Made by a program: the position numbers and the translations under genes
In this document: piece after piece, positions 13,733 to 14,352 of the stretch
How positions within the stretch are numbered: the first letter of the stretch is position 1
Layout: each line of letters starts with the position of its first letter
The notes under the pieces: generated by a model
The model's database searches: none
What the model was told of the DNA's origin: nothing
Seen by the model: the letters and a program-made list of their open reading frames with translations, nothing else
Assembly: GCA_034429215.1 (NCBI GenBank)
Contig: DAOUGI010000119.1
Location: 1 to 14,352 of the forward strand
Direction: 5' to 3'
DNA from: JAFGOG01 sp034429215
GTDB taxonomy: Bacteria; Chloroflexota; Anaerolineae; JAAYZQ01
Length of the DNA: 14,352 nt

Positions 13733-13741
13733 GGGAGAGCA

Positions 13742-13783
13742 GCGGCTGTCATTCTGACCGAAGCGGCTGTCACTCTGAGCGAA
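13742..13783. repeat. 21-bp tandem duplication of CTGAGCGAAGCG-type element
   Basis: GCGGCTGTCATTCTGACCGAA (13742-13762) is followed by the same 21 bases with two changes (13763-13783). The second copy runs on into GCGAAGAATCTC, the familiar dispersed motif TCTGAGCGAAGCGAAGAATCTC of many bacteria. A diverged inverse piece, CTGCCGCTCAGGG, follows at about 13820-13832. Confidence 0.75.
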
Positions 13784-13838
13784 GCGAAGAATCTCCTCTT
13801 GGCCAAGACAGACCTTTCGCTGCCGCTCAGGGCGCCTG

Positions 13839-13870
13839 ACCTTCGGACGCTCGGAAGCTTCCTGGAAGGT
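13839..13870. repeat. 15-bp arm with degenerate partner
   Basis: AGCTTCCTGGAAGGT (13856-13870) is a perfect arm. Its presumed left partner, ACCTTCGGACGCT (13839-13851), has lost bases. The pair ends 10 bases before the -35 of the next promoter. Confidence 0.75.
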
Positions 13871-13880
13871 CCCCCCTCCC

Positions 13881-13909
13881 TTGCACTTTTCCCCCCCTGG
13901 TGCTATAAT
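13881..13909 (+). promoter_or_regulatory. Sigma-70 promoter of methyltransferase remnant
   Basis: TTGCAC (13881-13886), a 17-base spacer with a CCCCCCC run, and a perfect TATAAT (13904-13909). The leader of about 50 bases leads to AAAAGGTGAG (13955-13964) ahead of ATG 13968. Expression signals look intact even though the gene is gutted. Confidence 0.75.
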
Positions 13910-13967
13910 TCTGCCTGTTTACCGACCATAACGAGCCGGCGCGCGGCCCAGGCCAAAAGGTGAGACC

Positions 13968-14352
13968 ATGCTGCCAACCCTTTCTCCACAGGAATTCGTG
14001 GCCAAGTGGCGCTCTGCCACCCTGAAAGAACGCTCCGCCGCCCAGGAGCACTTTATCGACGTGTGCCGCCTGGTCGGCCAGCCGACCCCCGCCGAGGCCG
14101 AGCTTCAGCGGCGGACGCTGACCAACCTGTACAACCAGCGGCCAACCTGGCTAGACCTGGCCCACCACGAGCTGGACCACGCCGTCCTGGACGCGTACGG
14201 CTGGCCGCGCGACCTGGGCGACGAGGAGGTGCTAGCGCGGCTGCTGGGGCTGAATTTGGAGCGGAGCCTACCTTCCAGGAAGCTCGGATGTAAATACTCA
14301 TCAGGTAATACCCATGTTTGCTCATTAACAATCTACCCCTTGCCTAAGGTGG
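13968..14352 (+). pseudogene. Internally deleted MmeI-like DNA methyltransferase
   Basis: ATG 13968 has a good ribosome site and promoter. Residues 1-44 (LSPQEFVAKWRSATLKERSA, then AQEHFIDVCRLVGQPTPAEA) match the N-terminal domain of MmeI-type restriction-modification methyltransferases. Residues 45-99 (LQRRTLTNLYNQRPTWLDLA, then ALDAYGWP-like and EEVLARLLGLNLER) match the extreme C-terminus of the same family. Intact members are usually about 900 residues, so roughly 800 are missing, including the SAM-binding motif, the NPPY/F catalytic motif and the target-recognition domain. The join is in frame at a direct repeat GCCGAG-GCCGAG (14091-14102). After residue 100 the normal end is replaced by a 15-bp dispersed arm (14270-14284), and the frame stays open to the window end. 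It is most likely a remnant, though a short protein is still expressible. Confidence 0.8.
14270..14284. repeat. 15-bp dispersed arm cutting the methyltransferase end
   Basis: ACCTTCCAGGAAGCT, followed by CGG as at 13714 and 8656. It lies directly at the 3' end of the methyltransferase remnant and is translated in frame. The 68 bases after it (14285-14352) are AT-richer than the rest of the window and show no feature I can support. Confidence 0.85.

Noticed and set aside
13968..14352. Intact small methyltransferase-associated gene
   Set aside because: Both termini of a much larger enzyme are recognisable with the catalytic region absent, and the end runs into a dispersed repeat, so a remnant is the better description.

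Overview
The window is a GC-rich stretch of a bacterial chromosome or metagenomic contig. It most resembles Chloroflexota (Anaerolineae or Caldilineae type). This rests on the Thr/Pro/Ala-rich linkers after a lipobox, the zinc-ribbon plus single-membrane-helix envelope proteins, consensus sigma-70 promoters, and many small palindromic dispersed repeats. Taxonomy is inferred; no rRNA or tRNA gene is present.

Left part (24-5455, all minus strand, read right to left): a phage DNA-packaging module. Its order is a small LuxR-type helix-turn-helix gene behind a perfect TTGACA-17-TATAAT promoter, a small membrane/coiled-coil protein with its own promoter and an operator-like palindrome, a truncated terminase small-subunit copy, a full terminase small subunit, the terminase large subunit, a portal protein, a 201-residue beta-sandwich-like protein, and a 45-residue membrane miniprotein. 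From terS leftward the genes overlap or nearly touch, except for a repeat-filled gap between terL and the portal gene. No protease, scaffold, capsid or tail gene is visible, so this is a fragment or a reduced element.

Middle (5532-9928): a 1002-residue DUF4157 (eCIS-core) protein with an HELTH zinc-protease-like motif, on the minus strand behind a consensus promoter. A Thr/Pro-rich lipoprotein is transcribed divergently. The two promoters are separated by an inverted pair of a 15-bp dispersed repeat.

Right (10015-13597, minus strand): a two-gene operon of zinc-ribbon, single-pass membrane proteins with large extracytoplasmic domains.

Far right (13968 to the window end, plus strand): a promoter and ribosome site drive an in-frame remnant of an MmeI-like DNA methyltransferase. 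Its N-terminal piece is joined directly to its C-terminal piece, and the catalytic middle is gone.

A second layer runs through everything. The 15-bp arm ACCTTCCAGGAAGCT and its inverse occur eight times, plus one degenerate copy, mostly at gene borders. Several other palindromic elements lie in frame inside genes, where they supply protein loops or C-termini. These repeats, with the duplicated terS start and the deleted methyltransferase, suggest a locus being remodelled by small repeats.
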